This document shows positions 26,201 to 35,052 of a DNA stretch of 64,000 nt, one piece after another. The notes under the pieces are model-generated. The model saw only the letters and a list, made by a program, of their open reading frames with translations. It did no database searches and was not told the origin of the DNA. The stretch is from NCBI GenBank assembly GCA_045651165.1, contig JAZRRX010000049.1, positions 1 to 64,000 of the forward strand, given 5' to 3'. The position numbers were made by a program, and so were the translations under genes. Origin of the DNA: RGIG4608 sp045651165. GTDB lineage: Bacteria > Bacillota > Clostridia > Oscillospirales > CAG-272. The number at the start of each line of letters is the position of its first letter. Within the stretch, counting starts at the first letter, position 1.

Positions 26201-26574
26201 CACCAACCGTTTCAGTTGATAAATTCTGCGATGGTAATAGTATTGAAGAACTTATTCAAAATGAATTTTCAAGAAGTGGTTTAATTTCTAATGATCCCGA
26301 GATTATTCAAGCAATAAACCACAATCTTGACCCAAAAATCGTTTCAAAATTCAAGTCCAACGAGGACGGCGAATACGTTGGTAAATCCCTTGTTAATAAT
26401 GATGGATTTGATGAAATATATGCTATGCTTTCAGAAACCATTGTTCGCGTGGCAGAAAGCTTGATGGGTGGCAAGGCAAATGCGATTCCTCTTCGACAAG
26501 GCGAGCAGGCACCCTGTCGTTATTGTAAAATGAAGGCAGTATGTCGTGCATCAGTCTGCAAAAGCAAGATATAA
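23266..26574 (+). CDS. addB: ATP-dependent helicase/nuclease subunit B
   Basis: AddB with AddA forms the Firmicute counterpart of RecBCD, which resects double-strand breaks and loads RecA at Chi. The 1102 residues include an N-terminal P-loop (GPIGSGKTT, about 7-15), an inactivated helicase middle, and a C-terminal RecB-type nuclease with VVDYKTGSKE (about 916). The four Cys that hold an Fe-S staple are present: one in YVLCGFDYYC (about 757) and three in PCRYCKMKAVC near the end. The start at 23266 follows AAGGAG by 7 nt and lies 1 nt beyond the stop of the Fe-S gene. AddA follows 12 bp later. Confidence 0.95.
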   Translation: MLHFVYGPIGSGKTTVLLKYLESDIKQGKKAFFIVPEQETVAVERKIVSLFPASAQLNVEVLNFSRLCNRIFRTYGGLSYNFATKPIKSLIMWNTLRELSPMLEEYSATDVSDFSLTQKMLSATQELKAYCVTPQKLDSTCDNIDKSSSIYKKLRDISLIYSAYSSQLNEHFSDSADDISKALEILDQNSFFKGASVYLDSFAGFTKQEFELIAKINELCDELYITLPIPSPNDHSIHLESVKQTVAGLKKHLDQKDFDEVFLTETHKTRSRELQYLQANIWNFEADCYKENKVSDISTYLCETPYSEAETVASEIRNATKNGIRYNEIAIILRDAEKYRGIIDTTLDKFGIPYFMSEKTDLMVKPLTKFIFSALKIKESNWRGESVIAHLKSGYCDIDPFEIDIFEDYISTWNINGNKFFDGKWTMNPDGYSARLTARGEKILVTANAVKDAITSPLSRYFAMLDASINVKEMCRATIEFLKDSKITEKVRISCNNYLERGNKKAADEDMKLYTLTLNILYDLATVFGDKEFSFEEFSCALSLMFSQSDIGTIPTSVDEVTIGSASMLRADNIKCAIIMGLNEGEFPASVKDNGIFTDSDKELLKELDITLSADTSIKTSEELFFVYRALSVPSEKLILTSSSLSSDGASQRQSITIERVKKLFPSISQIKESTLSPFDKVWNIEIAKEVYAKTKSYKNSNEFKEIITTREDSDGFEKKLSIPLAQKHCSISPEIVNNLFGKRLSLTQSRLEKYVLCGFDYYCSYVLGLRESKKAVFQLNDIGTFIHYILEMFMKDITSDGKINLTLTDEEIDQILQKNVRNYLLELLGEDYALSNRTKHLFLRLNKLSFMIAKNLINEFKASDFYPSYFELKVGMGDDGINALEFKLKDGSVVTLRGIADRVDTYKKDGNVYIRVVDYKTGSKEFSFDDLKDGLNTQLLIYLFSICRAQTEKTKSEFGCDDGGQLLPAGIQYLSSNAPTVSVDKFCDGNSIEELIQNEFSRSGLISNDPEIIQAINHNLDPKIVSKFKSNEDGEYVGKSLVNNDGFDEIYAMLSETIVRVAESLMGGKANAIPLRQGEQAPCRYCKMKAVCRASVCKSKI

Positions 26575-26586
26575 GGAGGTGGAAAT

Positions 26587-29500
26587 ATGAGTAAAAATTG
26601 GACACCCAAACAAAAACAAGCCATAGACACTCGTGGCAAAACTCTGCTTATTTCCGCCGCTGCAGGTTCAGGTAAAACTGCAACTCTTACTGAAAGAATA
26701 GTCAAAAAATTGACTGACGAGAATAATCCTGCAAACATTTCAAAAATGCTTATAGTTACCTTTACCCGTCTTTCAGCAGCTGACCTTAAACGTAAAATAT
26801 CAAACGCCATTTCAGACGAACTTACAAAAAATCCAACGAGTCAGTATCTTTCAAAGCAACTTGTATTACTTGAAAGTGCGCATATTTGTACTATTGACTC
26901 GTTTTATCTCGATATAGTTCGTTCTAATTTCCAACGACTTGGTCTTCCCTCAAATTTCCGTCTTGCAGATGAGGGTGAAATGGCTTTACTTCGCAAATCC
27001 GTAATGGATGATGTTATCGAAAAGCATTATGATACTAATGCTCAAAACGATGATGGATTTTTATCATTTGTTGAAAACTTTACCTCTGCTAAACAGAGTG
27101 ATACTCTCTCTGACATCTTTTTGGTGCTTGAAAACAAGCTTTGTTCAAAAACTGAAGGCACAAATGCAATTTTGAACTTTGCTAATGAGTTAAAAAATGA
27201 AGCAGACGGTGAATTTTTTGAAAGCAGACAAGGCAGAATTATTTATCAATATTTATTAAATGGCGTAAGCAATTACTACAAGGCATGCTCTCGTTGTTGT
27301 GACATTATCTCTGCAAACGAGAAAGCATCCATGGCTTATCTTTCAGTTTTTGCCTATGAAAAAGAATTTTTGGCAAAGTTGTTTGAGTTATTAAAGCAAA
27401 AAAACTATACTCTTGCTCGCGAGCATTCACTTTCTTTCAACAAACAACGACTTGGCACACTTAAAAAGGAATTTCATACTGAAGAAATCATCTCTGCTAA
27501 GGCATTGAGAGATGAAGAAACTGCATTTATCAAATCAATAAATGAAAAATACTTTTCATTTGATGAGCAGGATATCAAAGAAACAATGCATAAAACCGCA
27601 GATATTTTGCATTCACTTTATTCAGTTCTCACCGAATTTGAAAAAGAAGTGTTACAAGAAAAAATTAAGCGCAAAGCATTCGATTTTGATGATATAAGAC
27701 GATTTGCCTATCAATTATTGACGGATGATTGTGGCGAGCCAAGTGATATTGCACTTGCATATCGTGAACAATTTGACGAGATTTACATTGATGAATATCA
27801 AGACGTTGATGCGATGCAAGATAGAATTTTTACACTCATTTCAAAACCCAACAATAGATTTATGGTTGGTGATATCAAGCAGAGTATCTATAGTTTCCGT
27901 GGAGCAGATACTGACGTTTTTGCAAGTTACAAAAAAAGTTTTCCTCATCTTGACGATGCGCAAAATTCAGATAGCGCACTAATATTCATGTCCAACAACT
28001 TCCGTTGTGATGAAAATGTTATTAAGTTTACTAATAAAATATTTTCATTTCTTTTTGGACACTGTGGTGAGAGCATTGAATATACGCCCGATGATGATTT
28101 AATTTTCTCAAAGGTTGAGGAGGGACGCTCTCTGCCCTCTCCTAAAGTAAACGTTACTGTAATCACTGCAGACGAATCGGCAAAAGAAGACGAAGATAAC
28201 GAAGATGACGAAAAAAATGATATTAATCCCGAGGCAATTTGGATTGCCAATGAGATACAACGCCTTATCAAATATGAATATAAGGCGGACGGCACAAAAA
28301 TTGAGCCACGCGATATAGCAATTCTAATGCGCTCAACAACACCTGCAGGTGATATTACACGCGCTCTTGGGGTGCTCAATATTCCCTGCTCGGATAACTC
28401 AAAATATGACCTTTTTGAAACTCCCGATGTACTTTTGGTTCTTTCTTTGCTTTCAAGCATTGACAATCCTCACAGAGATATTCCCCTTGCGGCTACATTA
28501 TACTCACCCATTTTTGCATATACGATGGACGAGCTTATCACCATCAGAAGTAGCGCAGAGTCCAAAATGTCATTGTTTGAGGCATTGAGAGATTATAATG
28601 GTGATATCCAAGATATAACCTCAAAAAATCATTATTTTATAGACAAACTCACCACATATCGTTCACTTGCCACATCAATGCCGATAGATAAACTCTTAAA
28701 TCATATCTATCGCGACCTTTCAATAATGTCTTTGGACGGAGTTAATCCACAAAACCTCACTCGTCTTTATGAAATGGCAAGAAGATTTGAGTCGGGCTCG
28801 TTTAAGGGCTTAAATAACTTTATTTCATATATCAATGAATTGATTGAAAATAAAAAAGTGCCCTCTCTCACTTATGAAGATGCAGACACCAATGCTGTGC
28901 AGATGATAACAGCGCACAAATCAAAGGGTCTTGAATTCCCGGTTTGTTTTATTTGTAATACTCAAAGTGCTTTCAGTATGGAGGATACGAAACCAAATCT
29001 TCTCTATCATTCGCGCGCAGGAATTGGCTTAAAACTTGCTTATGAGGGCGGAATGGCTCGACTTAATACTCCCATGCGCGAGGCAGTAGCTCTTGAAATT
29101 GCAAATGCGCAAACTGAAGAAGAAATGAGAATTCTCTACGTTGCCCTAACTCGTGCAAGAGAGCGCCTTTATATCACCGCGCACACTCGCTCACGACTTG
29201 AAAAGCTTGACGAAAATTCATCTCTTGCCTCAACCTTTGCAAGTGATTTTAAGCTCAAAAAGTGCAAAAATTGGCTTTCAATGATACTTGCAGCTATATA
29301 TCCTCTTGGGGACGGAGATAGCTTTACATTCACGGCTCTTGAAAAGGACGGTGTTAGCATTAACTGTGCATCTTATGTCGAAGATGATGCCGAAAATATC
29401 TCTGACGAAATTATCACCGATAAGCAAATAGAAATCATCAAAGAGAGATTGGACTTTGTTTATCCTCACTCACATCTTAATAAGCTCCCGGCAAAGTTAT

Positions 29501-30174
29501 CAGTTTCAAAATTGACGCCAACAGTTCTTGATGATATAGACGACGATGCGGCAACGCTTGAAAGTTTTGATGAGGTAAAAATCCTTGAAATTGAAGAATT
29601 TTTTGAAAGCAAATCAAAGATAACAAGCGCAGATAAAGGTACTGCAACTCACTTGTTCTTGCAGTTCTGCGATTTCAATAATGCAGAAAAAAATGGAGCA
29701 AAAGCAGAGCTTTCACGCCTTGTGGATAAGAAATTTATTGCTCAACAGGTTGCAGAATTGATTAACTTGAAGCAAATTGAAAAGTTCTTTGAAAGTGAGT
29801 TCTATAAGATTCTCAAAAACGCGAAAAAAACGTATCGAGAACAGAGATTTAATATTTTGCTCCCTGCATCTCATTTCACTCAAAATGAGGAATTTAAAAA
29901 TGAGATTGTTGAAGAAGAAATTCTTGTTCAAGGTGTTATCGACCTGTTCTTTGAGGACGAAAACAGCAATATAATTCTTTGCGATTATAAGACCGATTAT
30001 CTTACTCCCGAAGAATTAAAGGACGAAGCTCTTGTCATTCAAAAAATGAAAGAGCGCCACGGGAAACAGCTTGAATACTATGCTATGGCTATCGAAAGAT
30101 TTCTTGGAAAAGCACCTGACAGTATTCTTATCTATTCGCTTCCCTACGGCGAAGCAGTGGAGATACCTATATAA
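26587..30174 (+). CDS. addA: ATP-dependent helicase/nuclease subunit A
   Basis: The 1195-residue UvrD-type helicase and nuclease has the Q-motif (WTPKQKQAID), Walker A AAAGSGKT (24-31), Walker B region IYIDEYQDVD (about 400), motif QSIYSFRGADTD, motif VQMITAHKSKGLEFPV, motif EEMRILYVALTRARERLY, and a C-terminal nuclease motif ILCDYKTDYL (about 1130). Length and order match Bacillus AddA. AAGGAGG precedes the ATG. It ends 2 bp before a strong terminator shared with typA. Confidence 0.96.
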   Translation: MSKNWTPKQKQAIDTRGKTLLISAAAGSGKTATLTERIVKKLTDENNPANISKMLIVTFTRLSAADLKRKISNAISDELTKNPTSQYLSKQLVLLESAHICTIDSFYLDIVRSNFQRLGLPSNFRLADEGEMALLRKSVMDDVIEKHYDTNAQNDDGFLSFVENFTSAKQSDTLSDIFLVLENKLCSKTEGTNAILNFANELKNEADGEFFESRQGRIIYQYLLNGVSNYYKACSRCCDIISANEKASMAYLSVFAYEKEFLAKLFELLKQKNYTLAREHSLSFNKQRLGTLKKEFHTEEIISAKALRDEETAFIKSINEKYFSFDEQDIKETMHKTADILHSLYSVLTEFEKEVLQEKIKRKAFDFDDIRRFAYQLLTDDCGEPSDIALAYREQFDEIYIDEYQDVDAMQDRIFTLISKPNNRFMVGDIKQSIYSFRGADTDVFASYKKSFPHLDDAQNSDSALIFMSNNFRCDENVIKFTNKIFSFLFGHCGESIEYTPDDDLIFSKVEEGRSLPSPKVNVTVITADESAKEDEDNEDDEKNDINPEAIWIANEIQRLIKYEYKADGTKIEPRDIAILMRSTTPAGDITRALGVLNIPCSDNSKYDLFETPDVLLVLSLLSSIDNPHRDIPLAATLYSPIFAYTMDELITIRSSAESKMSLFEALRDYNGDIQDITSKNHYFIDKLTTYRSLATSMPIDKLLNHIYRDLSIMSLDGVNPQNLTRLYEMARRFESGSFKGLNNFISYINELIENKKVPSLTYEDADTNAVQMITAHKSKGLEFPVCFICNTQSAFSMEDTKPNLLYHSRAGIGLKLAYEGGMARLNTPMREAVALEIANAQTEEEMRILYVALTRARERLYITAHTRSRLEKLDENSSLASTFASDFKLKKCKNWLSMILAAIYPLGDGDSFTFTALEKDGVSINCASYVEDDAENISDEIITDKQIEIIKERLDFVYPHSHLNKLPAKLSVSKLTPTVLDDIDDDAATLESFDEVKILEIEEFFESKSKITSADKGTATHLFLQFCDFNNAEKNGAKAELSRLVDKKFIAQQVAELINLKQIEKFFESEFYKILKNAKKTYREQRFNILLPASHFTQNEEFKNEIVEEEILVQGVIDLFFEDENSNIILCDYKTDYLTPEELKDEALVIQKMKERHGKQLEYYAMAIERFLGKAPDSILIYSLPYGEAVEIPI

Positions 30175-30175
30175 C

Positions 30176-30202
30176 AAAAAGCACGGCAATGCCGTGCTTT
30201 TT
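30176..30202. terminator. Bidirectional terminator between addA and typA
   Basis: A perfect 12-bp stem AAAAAGCACGGC/GCCGTGCTTTTT with an AAT loop. T-runs occur on both strands, so it ends both converging genes. Confidence 0.93.
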
Positions 30203-30205
30203 CTA

Positions 30206-32047
30206 TTATTTAATATCAATAATTCCGCGTCTTGCTCTCATCTGTGCCTTCATACGAAGCTCTGTATTGAGAATCTTTTTGCGAAGTCTAATTGATTTAG
30301 GTGTTACCTCGATAAGCTCATCGTCATTAATATACTCAATTGCTTCTTCAAGTGAGAAAATCTGAGGAGGAGTCAAAAGGAGCTTTTCGTCTGCACCTGT
30401 TGAACGAATTGCAGTGAGATGCTTTTCTTTACAGGGGTTAACTGCAATATCATCATTCTTGGGATTTTCACCGATAATCATACCCTCATAAACCTTGGTT
30501 TGAGGTCCAACGAAAAGTCGTCCTCTTTCCTGTGTATTGAAAAGACCGTATCTTGTTGTTTCACCGTTTTCAGAAGCGATAAGACAACCTGTAAATCTCA
30601 TTGTAACCTCACCCTTGTATGGCTGATAGCCGTCAAAGAGTGTATTGATAAGACCTTCGCCACGTGTGTCGGTCAAAAATTCGGAGCGATATCCGAAAAG
30701 ACAACGTGAAGGAATTGAATATTCAACTCTCATTCTGTTTCCAAGAGGAAGCATCTCAATAAGGTCGCCCTTACGTCTGCCGAGTTTCTCAATTACCGAT
30801 CCAACATAATCTGTTGGCACGTCAAGAGTTACTCTTTCCATCGGCTCACACTTTACGCCGTCAATCTCTTTATAAAGAACTCTGGGGTTGGAGCACATAA
30901 GCTCAAAGCCCTCACGTCTCATATTTTCAATAAGTATTGAAAGGTGCATTTCACCTCTACCCGCAACCTTAAAGGAGTCGGTTGTATCACCGTCGCTAAC
31001 GCGCAAGGATACGTCTTTAAGAAGCTCGCGGTAAAGACGGTCGCGAATCTGACGAGATGTAACGAATTTACCTTCTTGACCTGCAAGTGGGCTATCGTTA
31101 ACAGCAAATGTCATTTCCATTGTAGGTTCACTAACCTTAACAAATTCAAGTGGCTCGATGCAAGTTGTTGACGTGATTGTATCACCGATTGTGATATTCT
31201 CGGCTCCAGAGAAGCAAACAATGTCGCCGATTTTTGCGTTTTCTACCTGAACTCTGCCAAGACCGTTTATTTGATAAAGAGAAACGATTTTCGCTCTCTT
31301 GGGTGCTGCTTTAGAGTGGAAGTTAGAAATCATAACCTCCTGACCTTGTTTGATTGTACCACGTTCAACACGACCAATACCAATACGTCCTACGAAATCG
31401 TTATAGTCGATTGATGAGATAAGCAACTGAAGGTCGCCTTCATCATCACCCTCGGGCGCAGGAATATAATCAAGAATTTTATTAAACAAGGGTTTAAGGT
31501 CAGTTCCCTGCACGTCCATATCCTCACTTGCAGTACCTGCTCTACCTGAACAGAAAAGCATAGGACTATCAAGCTGCTCGTCATTTGCACCAAGGTCTAT
31601 AAGAAGTTCAAGAACCTCGTCAATAACCTCTGAAATACGTGCATCGGGCTTGTCTATTTTATTAACAACAACGATTACTCTATGATTAAGTTCAAGCGCT
31701 CTCTGCAAAACGAAACGAGTCTGGGGCATAGGTCCCTCTGCTGCATCAACAAGCAAAATAACGCCATTTACCATTTTAAGAATACGCTCAACCTCACCAC
31801 CGAAGTCAGCGTGTCCAGGAGTGTCAATAATGTTTATCTTTACGCCATTATAACTAACCGCAGTATTCTTTGCAAGAATTGTAATGCCTCTTTCACGCTC
31901 AAGATCGTTTGAGTCCATTACTCTCTCTTCAGTTGCCTGATTTTCACGGTAGATACCCCCCTGCTTCAAAAGTTGGTCAACAAGCGTTGTTTTACCATGG
32001 TCAACGTGCGCGATAATAGCTATATTTCTTAAATCTTCTCTTACCAC
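30206..32047 (-). CDS. typA: Translational GTPase TypA/BipA
   Basis: TypA is an elongation-factor-like GTPase that binds the 70S ribosome and helps 50S assembly and growth under stress. The 613-residue protein has G1 AHVDHGKTTL (13-22), the switch region ERERGITILAKNTA, G3 DTPGHADF, G4 NKIDKPDA, and the later EF-G-like domains III and V (RGEMHLSILIENMRREG) plus the TypA-specific C-terminal domain. Translation starts at GTG (32045-32047) preceded by GGAGG at 5 nt spacing. Monocistronic. Confidence 0.96.
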   Translation of the reverse strand: MVREDLRNIAIIAHVDHGKTTLVDQLLKQGGIYRENQATEERVMDSNDLERERGITILAKNTAVSYNGVKINIIDTPGHADFGGEVERILKMVNGVILLVDAAEGPMPQTRFVLQRALELNHRVIVVVNKIDKPDARISEVIDEVLELLIDLGANDEQLDSPMLFCSGRAGTASEDMDVQGTDLKPLFNKILDYIPAPEGDDEGDLQLLISSIDYNDFVGRIGIGRVERGTIKQGQEVMISNFHSKAAPKRAKIVSLYQINGLGRVQVENAKIGDIVCFSGAENITIGDTITSTTCIEPLEFVKVSEPTMEMTFAVNDSPLAGQEGKFVTSRQIRDRLYRELLKDVSLRVSDGDTTDSFKVAGRGEMHLSILIENMRREGFELMCSNPRVLYKEIDGVKCEPMERVTLDVPTDYVGSVIEKLGRRKGDLIEMLPLGNRMRVEYSIPSRCLFGYRSEFLTDTRGEGLINTLFDGYQPYKGEVTMRFTGCLIASENGETTRYGLFNTQERGRLFVGPQTKVYEGMIIGENPKNDDIAVNPCKEKHLTAIRSTGADEKLLLTPPQIFSLEEAIEYINDDELIEVTPKSIRLRKKILNTELRMKAQMRARRGIIDIK

Positions 32048-32180
32048 TTTGTGCCTCCATATAATAATAAAAAGTTAACCAATATATTATAACATTTTTT
32101 TCTTCAATAATATATAGTTATTTTTACGGAATTTTTGCTTTTTTTAGATGTTTTTTTGTATTATATGACAAAAAATTAAT

Positions 32181-32209
32181 TTGACATATTGTTCATAATA
32201 TGGTATAAT
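32181..32209 (+). promoter_or_regulatory. Perfect consensus sigma-A promoter
   Basis: TTGACA, 17-bp spacer, TATAAT, 33 bp before the HAD phosphatase start. Both hexamers and the spacing are ideal. Confidence 0.9.
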
Positions 32210-32242
32210 TATAATTAGATAAATACTTTTGAAAGGATTTTT

Positions 32243-32905
32243 ATGAGATCTTATATCAAAGCATTGATTTTTGATTTGGATGGAACTCTTGCGGATACAA
32301 TTCCCGCTATAGCAGAAGCGGTTAATATGACATTAGAGCAACTTTCCCTCCCCACACTCACAACTGAAGAAATAAGAACCCATATCGGACAAGGTCCGCG
32401 CCACTTGATTGCGGAATCCCTGCCAAAGGAAGCAAGATTATCCGATGATGGTCTTGTTGATAAAGCACTTGAAATTTATAACGAAATGTATTCAAAAACC
32501 TATATGAATACTACATCCCTTTATGACGGAATGGACGAAGCAATATTAATGCTTTCAAAGTATTATAAAATTGCCGTGCTTTCAAATAAGCAAGATGAAT
32601 ATGTAAAAAATCTTGTTAGTCAGCTCTTGCCTGAGGGTATATGCGAAATTGCTCGTGGCACAGTTGGGGGCATTCCTGCAAAACCCGATCCTAAGGTAGC
32701 ACTTGAAGTGGTTGAGGCTCTTGGCGTTTCTCACTACGAATGTATGCTCATAGGAGATAGCGATATTGATTTGTTAACCGCAAAAAATGCAGAGATGGAT
32801 TGTCTCTCCGTTTCCTGGGGATATGTTTCAAAGGCAAAGCTTATTATGACCGGTGCAGAAGAGATTATTACCTCCCCCTCTGAGCTCATAGATTTTTTTA
32901 AATAA
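32243..32905 (+). CDS. HAD-family phosphatase (phosphoglycolate phosphatase-like)
   Basis: The 220-residue enzyme has HAD motif I FDLDGTLADT (about 10-19), motif II VLSNKQDEYV (about 112), and the motif III/IV region KPDPKVAL...MLIGDSDIDLLTA (about 152-180), with a C1-type alpha-helical cap. This matches the Gph/PpaX group, which dephosphorylates 2-phosphoglycolate or pyrophosphate. Exact substrate is not decidable. GAAAGGA precedes the ATG. It is cotranscribed with a PAP2 phosphatase 11 bp downstream. Confidence 0.88.
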   Translation: MRSYIKALIFDLDGTLADTIPAIAEAVNMTLEQLSLPTLTTEEIRTHIGQGPRHLIAESLPKEARLSDDGLVDKALEIYNEMYSKTYMNTTSLYDGMDEAILMLSKYYKIAVLSNKQDEYVKNLVSQLLPEGICEIARGTVGGIPAKPDPKVALEVVEALGVSHYECMLIGDSDIDLLTAKNAEMDCLSVSWGYVSKAKLIMTGAEEIITSPSELIDFFK

Positions 32906-32916
32906 GGAGATTTATA

Positions 32917-33561
32917 ATGATAAAAATTAATTCAAAACGCAATCTTTTGTTGACAATTTTAGCGTCAATTTGTGCAATTTTATTTGGTCTTCTACTTTGG
33001 AAATTCGACTTTCAAATACTATTTTTCATCAAAGACCACATACGCTGTGACTTTTTAAATGTAGTAGTGCCATTTTACACCACACTTGGTGATGACGGCA
33101 TAATTTGGATTATTATGGGCTTGATTTTGCTTGTTCCTAAAAAAACAAGAAAATGTGGAATTATGGTTCTTGCAACCTTACTTGTAATGCTTGTTGTGAA
33201 CAATATTGTTCTTAAAAACTTAATTGCTAGAGCTCGTCCGTATGCTACATATCCTGAACTTGTTAGTGATCTTGCAGATATCATTCACATTCCAAAATCT
33301 TATTCATTCCCCTCGGGACATACAGTTTCAGCTATGGCAGTAGCTTTCACCGTTTTATCTCAACATAAAAAGCTTGGTATAGTTACTGTTATCCTTGCAT
33401 TTTTGATGGGTCTTTCCCGTCTTTATGTTGGTGTGCACTTCCCGACTGATGTTTACGGTGGAATCATTGTTGCTGCGCTTATTTCACTTAGTGTTATAGT
33501 TGCAGAAAAGAAGCTTTCCCCAATAATCGCAAGCAAAATTGCAAAAATGCGCACAAAATAA
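32917..33561 (+). CDS. PAP2-family membrane phosphatase
   Basis: The 214-residue protein has about five or six membrane segments and the three-part acid phosphatase signature: KNLIARARPY, SYSFPSGHTVSAMA and SRLYVGVHFPTDVYGG. Members dephosphorylate undecaprenyl pyrophosphate, phosphatidic acid or phosphatidylglycerol phosphate outside the membrane. Recycling of the undecaprenyl carrier is the likely role in a Gram-positive, but that is inference. AAGGAG lies before the ATG. Second gene of its operon. Confidence 0.88.
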   Translation: MIKINSKRNLLLTILASICAILFGLLLWKFDFQILFFIKDHIRCDFLNVVVPFYTTLGDDGIIWIIMGLILLVPKKTRKCGIMVLATLLVMLVVNNIVLKNLIARARPYATYPELVSDLADIIHIPKSYSFPSGHTVSAMAVAFTVLSQHKKLGIVTVILAFLMGLSRLYVGVHFPTDVYGGIIVAALISLSVIVAEKKLSPIIASKIAKMRTK

Positions 33562-33569
33562 TACATATA

Positions 33570-33598
33570 AAAAATCCTGACCGATGGTCAGGATTTTT
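33570..33598. terminator. Bidirectional terminator
   Basis: A 13-bp stem AAAAATCCTGACC/GGTCAGGATTTTT with a 3-nt loop lies between the converging PAP2 gene and the nucleotidase-kinase fusion gene. Confidence 0.92.
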
Positions 33599-33602
33599 CT
33601 TT

Positions 33603-34706
33603 TTAAAATAAAAGTTCAAGTATTTTATCAGTTGCGGCTTCAATATCTCCTGTATTTTCAACAACGTAATCACATATTTCTTCATTTCGTCTTTCATCGT
33701 CAATTGAGATAATGCGATTAACCTTATCTTCGTTTGTGCTATTCTTATCGAGAATTGATTTCAAAAGCTCACGTTTATCTCGTTTGATATAAACTGTTAC
33801 AACATCTTTATAATGCGTTTTTAAAGACATAGCGCCACATATATCCATAATAGCCAAAACTGTCTTTCCTTCGCAAATATGGGCGTCTACGTCGCTCTTT
33901 TTTGAGCCAAAGCCGTGTCCTGCATACATAGTGGACTGAAAAAGCTCATTATTATCAATCATTTTAAAAAATTCATTTTTATCAACATAACTGTACCAAT
34001 CATTTTTGGTATTTGACGTGGGGTCAATAGTCGTATAACTCAAAAGCTTTTCAAATCTTGGCTCTTTTTCAAGTAATCTTTTAGCAATCTCACTCTTACC
34101 CGAGCCCGAAGGGCCAACTAAAGCAACAATGGAGGGATTCTTATAGTCATCTTTTACCATTGAATAACTGGTGCTGATTACCTCAACAAGCTTTAAAAAC
34201 TCGTCATAGTTATTAACTGCAAGCATTCCTGTGGCACTCTGGTTCCAAGGACGGCGCATCAAAATTGGATATGCAGCATTGGATTTTATAACGTTATGCA
34301 TACCATCATCGAAAAGGATATCAACATTCAGTTTGTCTTTTCGCGTTCCCATATAGATATTTTCGGGAGGAATTTCAGGAAATTCGCGCATAATTACTTC
34401 AGCGCGAATGCTCATAAACTGGGGATAAACAGACGTACAAATAAATACTTCTGTCATCTGTGAAAGCTTGCGAACAAATTCCTTTGCGCCCTCAATTACC
34501 GGTTGAGTTCTGAAGAATTCCTCAGTAAAAAATTCAAATATAACGTCTGCACGTGTTCCGAGTTTTCCCCAACGGTCAACCTCGTATATAGTAAGCGGAG
34601 GATCAAAATTATATTTTTCGTTTGCTAATTTTATAGCATATGGCACACATTCAAGCAAAACGTCATCCACATCAAGCGCGGTAGTCATTCTAAATCTTCT
34701 GCTCAT
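33603..34706 (-). CDS. HAD 5'-nucleotidase domain fused to a guanylate kinase-like domain
   Basis: The 367-residue protein joins two nucleotide-handling folds. Residues 1-175 look like a 5'(3')-deoxyribonucleotidase (NT5C) of the HAD class: ALDVDDVLLE with Asp12 and Asp14, CTSVYPQF as motif II, and DILFDDG (about 129-135) as motif IV. Residues 190-367 form a P-loop kinase of guanylate kinase type (GPSGSGKSEIAKRLL, P-loop 198-205; NELFQSTMYAGHGFGS). The GMP-binding arginine stretch of true Gmk (RxPRxGE) is replaced by TTIDPTSNTKND, so the acceptor may differ. AAAGG lies upstream. A 79-residue membrane protein precedes it by 21 bp. Confidence 0.8.
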   Translation of the reverse strand: MSRRFRMTTALDVDDVLLECVPYAIKLANEKYNFDPPLTIYEVDRWGKLGTRADVIFEFFTEEFFRTQPVIEGAKEFVRKLSQMTEVFICTSVYPQFMSIRAEVIMREFPEIPPENIYMGTRKDKLNVDILFDDGMHNVIKSNAAYPILMRRPWNQSATGMLAVNNYDEFLKLVEVISTSYSMVKDDYKNPSIVALVGPSGSGKSEIAKRLLEKEPRFEKLLSYTTIDPTSNTKNDWYSYVDKNEFFKMIDNNELFQSTMYAGHGFGSKKSDVDAHICEGKTVLAIMDICGAMSLKTHYKDVVTVYIKRDKRELLKSILDKNSTNEDKVNRIISIDDERRNEEICDYVVENTGDIEAATDKILELLF

Positions 34707-34727
34707 ATTTGTACCTTACCTTTCTGA

Positions 34728-34967
34728 TTATTTTTCTTTCTTAGGAAAGCATATTAATGCAACGAGGAGTGATGCGAGTGACAAAAACAAAAAATGCACG
34801 CCAAGTTGTCCTATAAGGTCCGCAACGAAAGGCTTACCTGCTTCCTCATGAAATACGAATGTAAATCCTTCATCTGTTACAAAATGAAAGAAATAATAGT
34901 TAAATCCGAATATTAAAGCGGAAATAATAGCTGATATTCCCGACAATCTAAGTAGTTTCTTTCCCAT
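34728..34967 (-). CDS. Small membrane protein of unknown function
   Basis: The 79-residue protein has two hydrophobic segments (about 8-28 and 52-74) separated by a polar loop, and ends in PKKEK. AAAGGA precedes the ATG. It sits just upstream of the nucleotidase-kinase fusion and probably shares its transcript. No family recognised. Confidence 0.65.
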   Translation of the reverse strand: MGKKLLRLSGISAIISALIFGFNYYFFHFVTDEGFTFVFHEEAGKPFVADLIGQLGVHFLFLSLASLLVALICFPKKEK

Positions 34968-35007
34968 ATCAATATCCTTTATCTTTTTTTGTTTATTATA
35001 TCACACA

Positions 35008-35039
35008 AAACGGGAAAATACAAGCGCATTTTCCCGTTT
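35008..35039 (-). terminator. Terminator of the pectate lyase gene
   Basis: A 12-bp stem AAACGGGAAAAT/ATTTTCCCGTTT with an 8-nt loop, 13 bp after the lyase stop. Confidence 0.85.
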
Positions 35040-35052
35040 CTAATTAATTTTA

